Shown: positions 1-7,193, numbered from the stretch's first letter. The stretch is 20,244 bases of DNA from Actinomycetes bacterium (GCA_023424135.1 JAFAEH010000235.1:1-20244); one strand, 5' to 3'. Notes: generated by a model from the sequence alone, not told the origin. Numbers and translations are program-made.

Positions 1-1
1 C

Positions 2-1510
2 CGCGGGATCCTGCGGCGCAGGTCCGTCGAGGACGCGCTCGCGGCCGTCGACGACCCGTCGCGGCAGCTGCGGCGCACGCTCACCGCGTGGGACCTCGCG
101 GTCCTGGGCGTCGCGGTCGCGGTCGGCGCGGGCATCTTCTCGGTCGGGGCCACCGCCGCCGCCCGGCACGCCGGCCCGTCGGTGATCCTGTCGTTCGTCA
201 TCGCGTCCGTCGTGTGCGGGCTGGCGATCATGTGCTACGCCGAGTTCGCGTCCACCATGCCCGTGGCGGGGTCGGCGTACACGTACTCGTACACGACCAT
301 GGGCGAGTTCGTGGCGTGGATCATCGGCTGGGACCTGATCCTCGAGATGCTCCTGGCCTCGGCCGTCATCGCGAAGTTCTGGGGCGTGTACCTGTCGGAC
401 GCGTTCGGGCTGTTCGGCGTCGACGTGCCGACGGTGGTCAGCCTCGGCGGCGTCGAGGTCGCGTGGGGCCCCATGCTGATCGTCGCCGTGTTCACGGCCC
501 TGCTCGCGGTCGGCACGCGCCTGTCGACGCGCGTGAACAGCGTGTTCACGATCATCAAGGTCGGCATCACGCTCTTCGTCATCGTCGCCGGGTTCTTCTA
601 CGTGCGGGCCGAGAACTGGACGCCGTTCGTGCCGCCGAGCCAGCCCGCGGCCGAGGGGGCGAGCGCGCTGCACCAGCCCCTGACGGGCTTCCTGCTCGGG
701 TTCGAGCCGAGCACGTACGGCGTGATGGGCATCCTGTCCGGTGCGGCGCTGGTGTTCTTCGCGTTCATCGGCTTCGACGTCGTCGCCACGACGGCCGAGG
801 AGACCAAGGACCCGCAGCGCGCGGTGCCGCGGGGCATCCTCGGCGGCCTCGCGCTCGTGACGGTGCTGTACGTGCTGGTGACGGTGGTCGTCACGGGCAT
901 GGTCAGCTACACCGAGCTCGCGGCGAGCGACTCGCCGTCGCTGACGACGGCGTTCGTCCTGGTCGGTGCGGACTGGGCGGGACGCGTGATCTCGGTGGGC
1001 ATCCTCGTGGGCCTGACGAGCGTGCTGATGGTGCTGCTGCTGGGCCTGACGCGCGTGGTCTTCGCGATGAGCCGGGACGGCCTGCTGCCGCGGGCGGTGT
1101 CGCGCACGTCGCCGCGCTTCGGCACGCCGCTGCGCCTGCAGATCGGTGCCGGTGTCGTCGTCGCGCTCATCGCGGGACTGGCGAAGGTCGAGCTGCTCGA
1201 GGAGATGATCAACATCGGGACGCTGTCGGCGTTCGTGCTCGTCAGCTTCGGCGTCCCGCTGCTGCGTCGCTCCCGTCCGGACCTGGTGCGGGGGTTCCGG
1301 GTGCCGCTGTCCCCGTGGCTGCCGATCCTGTCGGGGGTCGCGTGCCTGTGGCTCATGCTCAACCTGACGACGCTGACGTGGCTGCGGTTCGGTGCGTGGG
1401 TCCTCGTGGGCGTCGTGATCTACGCGTCGTTCTCCTACCGGAGCTCGATGCTCGGGCGGGGTGCGCCCGTCGGTGTGCGCGACGTCGAGCCCGACGTCGG
1501 GGCGCACTGA
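2..1510 (+). CDS. APC-family (CAT-type) amino-acid permease, 5' end outside the window
   Basis: This is the C-terminal 502 residues of an integral membrane amino-acid transporter of the APC superfamily, cationic amino-acid transporter/YfnA-like branch. The reading frame is open from the second base of the window, so the true start lies upstream and any internal start (for example GTG at 182) would cut into the first helix. The first visible helix carries the unwound substrate-site motif GAGIF (residues 42-46 of the visible part). The segment FIGFDVVATTAEETKDPQR is the typical helix-6 region and following loop of the family. About twelve hydrophobic segments fit the APC fold. The polar tail after the last helix is short. 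Substrate specificity cannot be read from sequence; cationic or small neutral amino acids with proton coupling are the usual choices. No partner gene is adjacent; a hairpin terminator follows. Confidence 0.93.
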   Translation, partial: RGILRRRSVEDALAAVDDPSRQLRRTLTAWDLAVLGVAVAVGAGIFSVGATAAARHAGPSVILSFVIASVVCGLAIMCYAEFASTMPVAGSAYTYSYTTMGEFVAWIIGWDLILEMLLASAVIAKFWGVYLSDAFGLFGVDVPTVVSLGGVEVAWGPMLIVAVFTALLAVGTRLSTRVNSVFTIIKVGITLFVIVAGFFYVRAENWTPFVPPSQPAAEGASALHQPLTGFLLGFEPSTYGVMGILSGAALVFFAFIGFDVVATTAEETKDPQRAVPRGILGGLALVTVLYVLVTVVVTGMVSYTELAASDSPSLTTAFVLVGADWAGRVISVGILVGLTSVLMVLLLGLTRVVFAMSRDGLLPRAVSRTSPRFGTPLRLQIGAGVVVALIAGLAKVELLEEMINIGTLSAFVLVSFGVPLLRRSRPDLVRGFRVPLSPWLPILSGVACLWLMLNLTTLTWLRFGAWVLVGVVIYASFSYRSSMLGRGAPVGVRDVEPDVGAH

Positions 1511-1557
1511 GCGCGTCGAGCCACCCACAGCCCTCGGGTTGGGCGGGTCGGTCCACA

Positions 1558-1575
1558 GCGGGCCCAGGGGCCCGC
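1558..1575 (+). terminator. Hairpin terminator after the permease
   Basis: An 8-bp perfect inverted repeat, GCGGGCCC / GGGCCCGC, separated by only AG (in practice a 6-bp stem with a 6-nt loop), starts 47 nt after the permease stop. There is no T tract, which is common for actinobacterial terminators. It lies just before the NfeD-like gene, so it separates two transcription units. Confidence 0.6.
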
Positions 1576-1597
1576 CCGGCGGGGGTGGTCGCTGCGG

Positions 1598-1624
1598 CAT
1601 ACTGACCGCACACCATCGAAGGGA
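1598..1624 (+). promoter_or_regulatory. Possible -10 box and Shine-Dalgarno of the NfeD/flotillin unit
   Basis: CATACT at 1598-1603 resembles a -10 box, but I cannot find a convincing -35 at 16-18 nt upstream. GAAGGGA at 1618-1624 is a good Shine-Dalgarno sequence 9 nt before the GTG at 1634 and decides that start. Confidence 0.35.
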
Positions 1625-1633
1625 CCCACACCC

Positions 1634-2101
1634 GTGACCGTCTTCCTCGTCATCGGGGGCCTCGGCCTCGTCGTGCTGCTCGCGTCGCTCGTGTTCGGCG
1701 ACATCTTCGAGTCGTTCGACATCGGCGAGGGCGGGCTGTCCGGCATCGCGACGGGCGTCGGAGCCGTCGTGTTCGGGGCGAGCGGCGTGATCGCGCTGTC
1801 CTCCGGGCTGGCCACGGTATGGGCGTACGTCATCGGCATCGGGTTCGCGGCCCTCGCCGGGGCCGTGTCGCAGCTCATGATCAAACGGCTGTCGGACACC
1901 GAGGACGCACCACCCCCACCCCTCGACGGCGCCTTCGGCATGACGACCGCGACCACGGGCCCGTCCGGCGGCGAGGTCCGCCTCGAGGGCGTGCGCGACC
2001 TCGAGGCGCGTCTCGCGTGGGCGGACGAGGAGCTCCCGGCGGGCACCCGCGTCGTCGTCGTCGGCGTCTCCGGGTCCCGCGTGCACGTCACCCGGGCGTG
2101 A
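1634..2101 (+). CDS. NfeD-like membrane protein, partner of flotillin
   Basis: The 155-residue protein has an N-terminal hydrophobic segment (about 1-21) and two further membrane segments (about 38-58 and 62-85). A proline/acid-rich linker (about 90-100) follows, then a soluble C-terminal domain of about 50 residues whose pattern (GEVRLEG, later AGTRVVVVGVSGSRVHV) fits the OB-fold of short NfeD proteins. NfeD proteins are encoded next to flotillin/stomatin-type SPFH proteins and are thought to work with them in membrane microdomain organisation; the next gene is exactly such a flotillin. The GTG start is supported by GAAGGGA 9 nt upstream. A 110-nt gap separates it from the flotillin gene and contains no clear terminator, so co-transcription is likely. 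No catalytic residues are expected in this short class. Confidence 0.85.
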   Translation: MTVFLVIGGLGLVVLLASLVFGDIFESFDIGEGGLSGIATGVGAVVFGASGVIALSSGLATVWAYVIGIGFAALAGAVSQLMIKRLSDTEDAPPPPLDGAFGMTTATTGPSGGEVRLEGVRDLEARLAWADEELPAGTRVVVVGVSGSRVHVTRA

Positions 2102-2180
2102 GGACGACGCCCCACCGCTGAGCCGCGCCGCGCGGCGGCACCACCGCGGCACCCGCACCACAGCGACCGCGCAGGACCCA

Positions 2181-2211
2181 GAGGAAGGAGCCCGGCCCGG
2201 CCGGGACCACC
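2181..2211 (+). promoter_or_regulatory. Shine-Dalgarno separated from its ATG by a hairpin
   Basis: The strong purine run GAGGAAGGAG at 2181-2190 lies 21 nt from the flotillin ATG at 2212, which is too far for normal initiation. The intervening bases 2191-2205 form a perfect 6-bp inverted repeat (CCCGGC-CCG-GCCGGG). Folding it out would leave 6 nt between the Shine-Dalgarno sequence and ATG. No in-frame start codon lies closer. Whether the 3-nt loop folds in vivo is inference. Confidence 0.5.
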
Positions 2212-3684
2212 ATGTTCGACTTCGTGCAGGACGGGGCCACGATCCTGGCCGTCGGCGCGCTGATCATCGCGTTCATCGCGGTGATCGCGCTCATCACCAA
2301 GCGCATCCGGCGGGTCCCGCCCAACGAGGCGCTCATCATCGTCGGGCGCGGCGCAGGGAAGGACGCGTCGGCCGACTCCGGCCAGCGCGTCGTCGTCGGC
2401 GGACGCGTGTTCGTCTGGCCCGTGCTGCAGCAGGGCTTCCCGATCTCGCTCGAGCAGCGCCAGATCGGCATCACCGTCGAGGGCGTCGACAAGAACCGCA
2501 TCAAGCTCGCCATCAAGGCGTCCATCAACTTCAAGGTCCGTGGTGACGAGGAGGGCGTGCGGCGTGCCGCGCAGCGCTTCCTCTCGCAGCAGGCGACGCT
2601 GACCGACGTCATCAAGGAGTCCCTCGAGGGGTCGCTGCGCTCGATCATCGGCGACATGACGATCGAGCAGATCATCAGCGACCGCAAGTCGCTGCAGGAC
2701 GCCGTCGTCAACTCGACCAAGACCGACCTCGCCGAGCAGGGTCTGCAGGTCGACCTGCTCAACATCTCCGACATCTCCACGCCGGGCTCGGACTACCTGG
2801 GCAACCTCGGCCGTGCCGAGGCCGCGCGCGCCCGTCAGGTCGCCGAGGTCAAGGAGGCCGAGGCGCAGCAGGTCTCCGAGTTCGCGAAGATCCAGGCGAT
2901 GGAGGCCATCGCCGAGCGTCAGCGTGACCTCGCGCTCAAGCAGGCCGGCATCAAGGCCGAGACGGACCGGGCCAACGCCGAGGCGAACGCCGCCGGCCAG
3001 CTCGCGCGCGCCGAGCAGGACAAGCTCGTCGCCACGCAGGAGCGCGACGCCCTCGCCGAGAAGGCGAAGGTCACCGAGGAGCAGCTCGACATCGACGTCC
3101 GCAAGCCCGCGGAGGCGTCCGCGTACGCCGCGGTCCAGCAGGCCAACGCCGAGCGTGACGCCGCCAACGCGGCTGCCGAGGCCGACGCGTACCGCCGCAT
3201 GAAGGTCGCCGAGGCCAACAAGATCGCGACCGTGCAGGACGCCGAGGCCGCCGCCGAGGCGACCATCCGGGCCGGTAACGCCGAGCGGGACCGCCAGCTC
3301 GCCGAGGCCAAGGCGCTCGAGGCACTGGGTCTGGCCCGTGCGTCGGCCGCCAAGGCCGAGGGTCTGGCCGCCGCCGAGGCCACGCGCGCACAGGCCGAGG
3401 CGCTGCGGGAGCAGGGCGAGGCCGTGCTCGCGCAGCAGGTGATCGCGCTGCTGCCGGAGATCGTCCGGGCCGCCGCGGAGCCGATCAGCGGGATCGACCA
3501 GCTCACGGTCGTCTCGACCGACGGCGCGTCGCACGTCACGAAGACCGTCGGCCAGGTGCTCGGCGAGGGGCAGGAGGTCATCAAGTCCCTCACCGGCCTC
3601 GACCTCAACACGCTCGTCGCGAGCATCGCGAACCGCGCCGTCCCTGGTGCGGGCTCGTCGTCGGGCGCGAACCACACCGCCTGA
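2212..3684 (+). CDS. Flotillin family SPFH-domain protein (FloT/YqiK-like)
   Basis: This 490-residue membrane scaffold protein has one N-terminal hydrophobic segment (about 10-29) followed by basic residues, then VPPNEALIIVGRG (35-47), the typical opening of a flotillin SPFH domain. The SPFH domain runs to about residue 200. A long Ala/Glu/Arg-rich coiled coil (about 200-410) with many AEA/EAQ heptads follows, then a C-terminal oligomerisation segment (about 410-490) with the family pattern LLPEIVRAAAEPISGIDQL. Length matches bacterial flotillins (around 500 residues). Flotillins form large assemblies in the membrane that recruit other proteins and affect fluidity; with NfeD they make a conserved pair. 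The ATG is the only plausible start, but its Shine-Dalgarno sequence is unusually distant and hairpin-separated. A strong hairpin follows the stop codon. Function is assigned at family level only; client proteins are unknown. Confidence 0.93.
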   Translation: MFDFVQDGATILAVGALIIAFIAVIALITKRIRRVPPNEALIIVGRGAGKDASADSGQRVVVGGRVFVWPVLQQGFPISLEQRQIGITVEGVDKNRIKLAIKASINFKVRGDEEGVRRAAQRFLSQQATLTDVIKESLEGSLRSIIGDMTIEQIISDRKSLQDAVVNSTKTDLAEQGLQVDLLNISDISTPGSDYLGNLGRAEAARARQVAEVKEAEAQQVSEFAKIQAMEAIAERQRDLALKQAGIKAETDRANAEANAAGQLARAEQDKLVATQERDALAEKAKVTEEQLDIDVRKPAEASAYAAVQQANAERDAANAAAEADAYRRMKVAEANKIATVQDAEAAAEATIRAGNAERDRQLAEAKALEALGLARASAAKAEGLAAAEATRAQAEALREQGEAVLAQQVIALLPEIVRAAAEPISGIDQLTVVSTDGASHVTKTVGQVLGEGQEVIKSLTGLDLNTLVASIANRAVPGAGSSSGANHTA

Positions 3685-3720
3685 TCCGGCCCCACCCGCC
3701 GCATCGGACGGCAGTGTCGA

Positions 3721-3756
3721 ACGGCCCCGGCCCGGAGCGATCCGGACCGGGGCCGT
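3721..3756 (+). terminator. Long hairpin terminator after flotillin
   Basis: A 10-bp perfect inverted repeat (ACGGCCCCGG 3721-3730 with CCGGGGCCGT 3747-3756) encloses a second 5-bp stem (CCGGA/TCCGG) capped by GCGA, a GNRA-type tetraloop, with one C/A mismatch between the two stems. It starts 36 nt after the flotillin stop. No T tract is present. Confidence 0.7.
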
Positions 3757-3787
3757 GCCGTACCCGTTACGCACGGGGGCGCCCTGC

Positions 3788-3911
3788 GGGCGTGAGAGTG
3801 CGATCGGATCGCCCTCTCGTGCGTGTGGGGTGGGTGTTGGCTCGAGTGGTGCCGGTCTCCACCCCTGCCTGGGCGTGAGAGTGCGATCGGATCGCTCTCT
3901 CGCGTGTGTGG
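3788..3911. repeat. Two copies of a 25-nt palindromic intergenic repeat
   Basis: Copy 1 spans 3794-3818 and copy 2 spans 3877-3901. Each reads GAGAG-T-GCGATC-G-GATCGC-(C or T)-CTCTC, so it can fold into a stem of 5 bp, a T/C or T/T mismatch and 5-6 bp with a tiny loop. The copies differ at one position inside the palindrome. Similarity extends outside it (GGGCGT before; GTG-rich sequence after), giving about 41-43 nt of direct repeat at an 83-nt spacing. They lie between two convergent genes and may also serve as bidirectional terminators. Being repeated suggests a dispersed family, which cannot be tested from one window. Confidence 0.75.
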
Positions 3912-3926
3912 GAGCGGGGAGTGGGG

Positions 3927-4364
3927 TCAGGCGGTGGGGGTGAGGACGAGGACGGGGATGACGCGGTCGGTGCGGGTCGTGTAGACGTCGTAGTCCGGCC
4001 ACACCTCGGTCGCGCGGGCCCACCACGCGTCGCGCTCGTCACCGGTGACCTCGCGCGCGACGTAGTCCTTGCGCACCGGGCCGTCCTGCAGCTCGACCTG
4101 CGGGTGGGCGAGGATGTTGCGGTACCACGCGGGGTGCTGCGGCGCGCCGCCGAGCGACGCGACGACCGCGTACTCGCCGTCGTGCTCGACCCGCATGAGC
4201 GCGGTCTTGCGGATCTTCCCGGACGTGGCTCCGAGGGTCCACAGGACGATCACGGGCCGGCCGTTCAACATGGTGCCCTTCGTGCCCCCGGAGCTCTCGA
4301 TCAGCTCGACCTGGGCGCGGGCGTGGTCCGACGTGCTGGGTGCGTACTCACCGACGAGAGGCAT
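3927..4364 (-). CDS. DDN-family (F420-type) nitroreductase-like protein
   Basis: This 145-residue protein is of the deazaflavin-dependent nitroreductase family (split beta-barrel, related to mycobacterial Ddn). Family signatures are PVIVLWTLGATSGKIRKT (37-54), LMRVEHDGEYAVVASLGGAP (56-75), HPAWYRNILAHPQVELQDG (77-95) and the C-terminal IPVLVLTP. Known members bind F420H2 and reduce nitro compounds, quinones or other activated acceptors; the physiological substrate here is unknown. I chose the ATG at 4364 because family members typically begin MPLxGEYxPS, which matches MPLVGEYAPS. An in-frame ATG at 4397 would add 11 residues that do not resemble the family. Neither start has a strong Shine-Dalgarno sequence. 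The gene is convergent with flotillin and lies downstream of the metal permease on the same strand. It appears monocistronic or weakly read through from that operon. Confidence 0.85.
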   Translation of the reverse strand: MPLVGEYAPSTSDHARAQVELIESSGGTKGTMLNGRPVIVLWTLGATSGKIRKTALMRVEHDGEYAVVASLGGAPQHPAWYRNILAHPQVELQDGPVRKDYVAREVTGDERDAWWARATEVWPDYDVYTTRTDRVIPVLVLTPTA

Positions 4365-4483
4365 GCCGTCGTCAACACGCCCACCCTGCGTCACCATTCC
4401 CGCGCGGCGCGGTCCGCGTGGACGTAGCGCGCGGGTCAGGCGCTCGCGAGGCTCCCCGCGGCGGACGACGAGGGGTGGGTGGT

Positions 4484-4497
4484 GCCGTCACGACGGC
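4484..4497 (-). terminator. Weak hairpin after the metal ABC operon
   Basis: GCCGT-CACG-ACGGC is a perfect 5-bp stem with a 4-nt loop, 8 nt past the permease stop (reading the minus strand). It is short, without a T tract, and could be chance in such GC-rich sequence. Confidence 0.3.
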
Positions 4498-4505
4498 CCG
4501 CGGTG

Positions 4506-5414
4506 TCACGGCGTGAGCGCGGGAGGTCCTGCGGGTTCCGGCTGCGGCACGCCGCCGGACCGACGTGCCCGCCGGCGCGCGAGCCGCGTCGTGACGACCC
4601 CGCGGCGCGGGCCGAGCAGGTGGACGAGCGCGAACACGACCCCCTGGGTGAGCACGATCGCGGCACCCGACGCGGTGTCGGCGTAGTAGCTCGCGTACAG
4701 GCCGACCACGCCGCAGGCCGCGGCGAGCGCGGGCGCGATGACGAGCATGCGGGAGAACCGGTCGGTCAGCAGGTACGCGGTGGCGCCGGGGATGACGAGC
4801 ATCGCGACGACGAGCACGACCCCGACCGCCTGCAGCGCGACGACCGCGGTGAGCGCGAGCAGACCGAGCAGCAGCGCACCGAGCCGGCGCGGGCTCAGGC
4901 CGATGGCGTGCGCGTGCGTCGGGTCGAAGGCCCACAGCGTGAGGTCGCGCCGCTTGAGCAGGAGCACCGCCAGGACCAGGGCCCCGAGCACGGCGATCTG
5001 CAGGAGGTCGCCGCGCGAGACCCCGAGCAGGTTGCCGAACACGATGTGGTTGAGGTCGGTGTGGCTGGGCGTCACGGAGACGAGCACGAGCCCGAGCGCG
5101 AACAGCGTCGTGAACACGATGCCGATCGCGGCGTCCTCCTTGACCCGGCTGGTGTCGCGCACGAACCCGATGAGCACGACCGCGAGCAGACCGAACACGA
5201 CGGCGCCCGCGGCGAAGGGCGCACCCACGACGTAGGCGAGCACGACGCCGGGCAGCACGGCGTGGGACACGGCGTCGCCCATCAGCGACCAGCCGACGAG
5301 CACGAGCCAGCAGGACAGGACGGCGCACACGACGGACGCGACGAGCGTGGTCACGAGGGCCCGGACCATGAAGTCGTACGCGAAGGGGTCGAGCAGCAGG
5401 TCGACGACGCTCAC
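4506..5414 (-). CDS. Metal (Mn/Zn/Fe) ABC transporter permease
   Basis: The 302-residue integral membrane permease belongs to the ABC-3 family (ZnuB/MntC/PsaC type). Eight to nine hydrophobic segments are visible. Family features include WSLMGDAVSHAVLPGVVLAY (about 42-61) after the second helix, VKEDAAIGIVFTTLFALG, the conserved SHTDLNHIVFGNLLG segment, and VALQAVGVVLVVAMLVIPGATAYLL near the C-terminal half. It forms the membrane channel of the importer with the ATPase and binding lipoprotein encoded upstream. The start is GTG at 5414, overlapping the ATPase stop as GTGA, so translation is probably coupled; longer in-frame openings upstream are only the shadow of the ATPase gene. The C-terminus is an Arg/Pro-rich cytoplasmic tail. 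Only one permease gene is present, implying a homodimer. Confidence 0.93.
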   Translation of the reverse strand: MSVVDLLLDPFAYDFMVRALVTTLVASVVCAVLSCWLVLVGWSLMGDAVSHAVLPGVVLAYVVGAPFAAGAVVFGLLAVVLIGFVRDTSRVKEDAAIGIVFTTLFALGLVLVSVTPSHTDLNHIVFGNLLGVSRGDLLQIAVLGALVLAVLLLKRRDLTLWAFDPTHAHAIGLSPRRLGALLLGLLALTAVVALQAVGVVLVVAMLVIPGATAYLLTDRFSRMLVIAPALAAACGVVGLYASYYADTASGAAIVLTQGVVFALVHLLGPRRGVVTTRLARRRARRSGGVPQPEPAGPPALTP

Positions 5415-6145
5415 CGGACCGCCGCCAGCGGGTCGAGGCCGAACGCGAGCGCGAGGTGCTCGGGGCGCAGCACGTCCTGCGGGGTGCCGTGGACCAGGAC
5501 GTGCCGGTGCAGCAGGGCGGCCTCGTCGGCCAGGTCGGGCAGCGCGTGCAGGTCGTGCGTCGAGACCAGCACGGCCGTGCCCGCGGCCGCGAGCTCGCGC
5601 AGCAGACGCGTGATCGTCGCCTCGGACGTCTTGTCGACGCCGGCGAACGGCTCGTCGAGCAGCAGCACGGTCGCGCCCTGCGCGATGCCCCGTGCGACGA
5701 ACGCACGCTTGCGCTGCCCGCCGGAGAGCCGGCCGATCTGCCGGTCGGCGAGGTCGGACAGGCCGACGCGGTCGAGCGCGTCGTCGACGGCCGCGTGGTC
5801 GGCGCGCCGTGGTCGGCGCGTGGGTCCCAGGTGCCCGTACCGGCCGGTCAGCACGACGTCGCGGACCGACAGCGGGAAGGTCCAGTCGACGTCCTCGCTC
5901 TGCGGGACGTAGCCGACCGCGCCGCGCCGTCGCGCACCCGCGGGGTCCGTGCCGTCGACGACGACCGTGCCCGCGTCGGGCCGCACGACCCCCGTGACGG
6001 CCTTGAAGAGCGTCGACTTGCCGGAGCCGTTGACGCCGACGAGCCCGCACACGCGCCCGTGCGCGAGCGTCAGGGTCACCCCGTCGAGCGCGGTCACGTC
6101 CCCGTAGCGCACGTGCAGGTCGCGGACCTCGAGCGCGGCGGTCAC
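5411..6145 (-). CDS. Metal ABC transporter ATP-binding protein
   Basis: The 244-residue ABC ATPase powers the metal importer. Visible motifs are Walker A GVNGSGKST (37-45), the Q-loop glutamine (82, in GYVPQSEDVDWTFP), signature LSGGQ (140-144), Walker B VLLLDEP (160-166), D-loop following FAGVD, and the H-loop histidine (197, in STHDLH). The segment SEDVDWTFPLSVRDVVLTGRYG is typical of Mn/Zn/Fe-type family members. The start is GTG at 6145, overlapping the stop of the binding-protein gene as GTGA; an open frame continues upstream but it runs antisense-like through the binding-protein gene and has no family similarity. The stop overlaps the permease GTG in the same way. Both junctions therefore allow tight translational coupling and matched subunit amounts. 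Confidence 0.95.
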   Translation of the reverse strand: MTAALEVRDLHVRYGDVTALDGVTLTLAHGRVCGLVGVNGSGKSTLFKAVTGVVRPDAGTVVVDGTDPAGARRRGAVGYVPQSEDVDWTFPLSVRDVVLTGRYGHLGPTRRPRRADHAAVDDALDRVGLSDLADRQIGRLSGGQRKRAFVARGIAQGATVLLLDEPFAGVDKTSEATITRLLRELAAAGTAVLVSTHDLHALPDLADEAALLHRHVLVHGTPQDVLRPEHLALAFGLDPLAAVR

Positions 6146-7089
6146 GACGTGCGGCCCGTCAGCCCGTCGACGATCACGCGGACGTCGTGCCGCAGCAGGT
6201 CGAGGTAGGTGGGCACCGGTCCGTCGGGCTCGGACAGCGAGTCGACGTAGAGCGTGCCGCCGAACGTGGCGTCGGTCGCCTCGACGACGCGCTGCATGGG
6301 CGCGTCGGAGACGGTCGACTCGCAGAACACGGCCGGGACGTCGTACTCGCGGACGAACTCGACGACGGCGGCGACCTGCCGGGGTGTGGCCTGCTGCTCG
6401 GCGTTGACGGGCCAGATGTACCGCTCGACCAGCCCGGCGTCCTGGGCGAGGTAGCTGAAGGCACCCTCGCAGGTGACCAGCGCGCGCTGGTGCTCGGGCA
6501 GGGTCGTGAGCGCCGCGACCAGCTCGTCGTGGACCTGCTGGAGCTGGGCGGCGTACGCGGCGGCGTTGGCGCGGTAGTCGTCGGCGTGCGCGGGGTCGAG
6601 GTCGGCGAACGCGTCGGCCATGGTCGAGACGTACGCCTGGGTGCGCAGGGGGCTCATCCACGCGTGCGGGTTGGGGCGGCCGGCGTACGCGTCGTCCGTG
6701 ATGTCGATGGGCTCGACCCCGTCGGAGACGACGACGTGCGGCACGTCGAGGTCGTCGACGAACTGCGCGAACCAGGTCTCGAGGCCCATGCCGTTGTCGA
6801 GGACCAGGTCGGCGCGCGAGGCGCGTGCGACGTCGCCGGGCGTCGGGTCGTAGCCGTGCACCTCGGCGCCGACCTGCGTGATCGACTCGACCTGCAGGTG
6901 CTCGCCCGCGACGTTGCGTGCGATGTCGGCGAGCACGGTGAACGTCGTCAGGACGACGGGGCGCTCGTCGTCGGCGGCCGTGGCGGTGCCCGGTGCGCAG
7001 GCGGCGACCATCAGCAGCGCGGCTGCGGCGGCTGCCGCGAGCGCTCGTCGTCGGCGGCCGGGAGGCGGGCCCTCCCTGTGGATCTGCAT
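6142..7089 (-). CDS. Mn-type metal-binding lipoprotein of the ABC importer (cluster A-I)
   Basis: This 315-residue periplasmic-type binding protein is anchored as a lipoprotein: basic N-terminus (RRRR at 12-15), Ala-rich h-region and lipobox MVAAC with Cys31. The family metal ligands are readable as His78 (EVHGYDPTPGD), His142 (NPHAWMSP), Glu208 (LVTCEGAF) and Asp283 (YVDSLSE). His-His-Glu-Asp is the PsaA/MntC pattern for Mn (or Fe); Zn-specific members usually have a third His in place of Glu. The motif YIWPVNAEQQATP also matches the Mn/Fe group (IWEINTEEEGTP in PsaA). No His-rich loop typical of ZnuA is seen. The ATG at 7089 is chosen because it gives a proper signal peptide and sits exactly downstream of a promoter; longer frames would run through that promoter. 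Mn is the favoured substrate; Fe or Zn cannot be excluded. Confidence 0.93.
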   Translation of the reverse strand: MQIHREGPPPGRRRRALAAAAAAALLMVAACAPGTATAADDERPVVLTTFTVLADIARNVAGEHLQVESITQVGAEVHGYDPTPGDVARASRADLVLDNGMGLETWFAQFVDDLDVPHVVVSDGVEPIDITDDAYAGRPNPHAWMSPLRTQAYVSTMADAFADLDPAHADDYRANAAAYAAQLQQVHDELVAALTTLPEHQRALVTCEGAFSYLAQDAGLVERYIWPVNAEQQATPRQVAAVVEFVREYDVPAVFCESTVSDAPMQRVVEATDATFGGTLYVDSLSEPDGPVPTYLDLLRHDVRVIVDGLTGRTS

Positions 7090-7096
7090 GCCCGAG

Positions 7097-7125
7097 ACCC
7101 TAGTTTCGGTATGCCGAACTTTCAA
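7097..7125 (-). promoter_or_regulatory. Promoter of the metal ABC operon with palindromic operator in the spacer
   Basis: On the minus strand, -35 TTGAAA (7125-7120) and -10 TAGGGT (7102-7097) are separated by exactly 17 nt. The spacer contains the near-perfect palindrome TTCGGTATGCCGAA (7105-7118; one mismatched pair), a good candidate operator for a DtxR/MntR-type metalloregulator. Only 7 nt separate the -10 box from the ATG at 7089, so transcription probably begins at or next to the start codon (leaderless mRNA). The regulator assignment is inference; no regulator gene is in the window. Confidence 0.7.
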
Positions 7126-7181
7126 GATCGAACATGCGCGTCGGTCGCAGGTGCCCGACGGTCGACGCGTCGGCACGGGCC

Positions 7182-7187
7182 TAGGGT
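7182..7187 (+). promoter_or_regulatory. Candidate -10 box of the S33 hydrolase gene
   Basis: TAGGGT ends 6 nt before the GTG at 7194, the same geometry as the divergent metal operon, suggesting a second leaderless transcript. No clear -35 is seen at 16-18 nt. The same bases (AGGGTGG) could instead serve as a Shine-Dalgarno sequence, so the assignment is open. Confidence 0.35.
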
Positions 7188-7193
7188 GGCCGG

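Noticed and set aside
1435..4026. An 863-codon open frame on the minus strand antisense to NfeD and flotillin
   Set aside because: It is a by-product of extreme GC content: no start signal, low-complexity composition, and it crosses two real genes and a terminator.
7090..7176. A 29-residue extension of the metal-binding lipoprotein
   Set aside because: It passes through the promoter and operator and disrupts the signal peptide.
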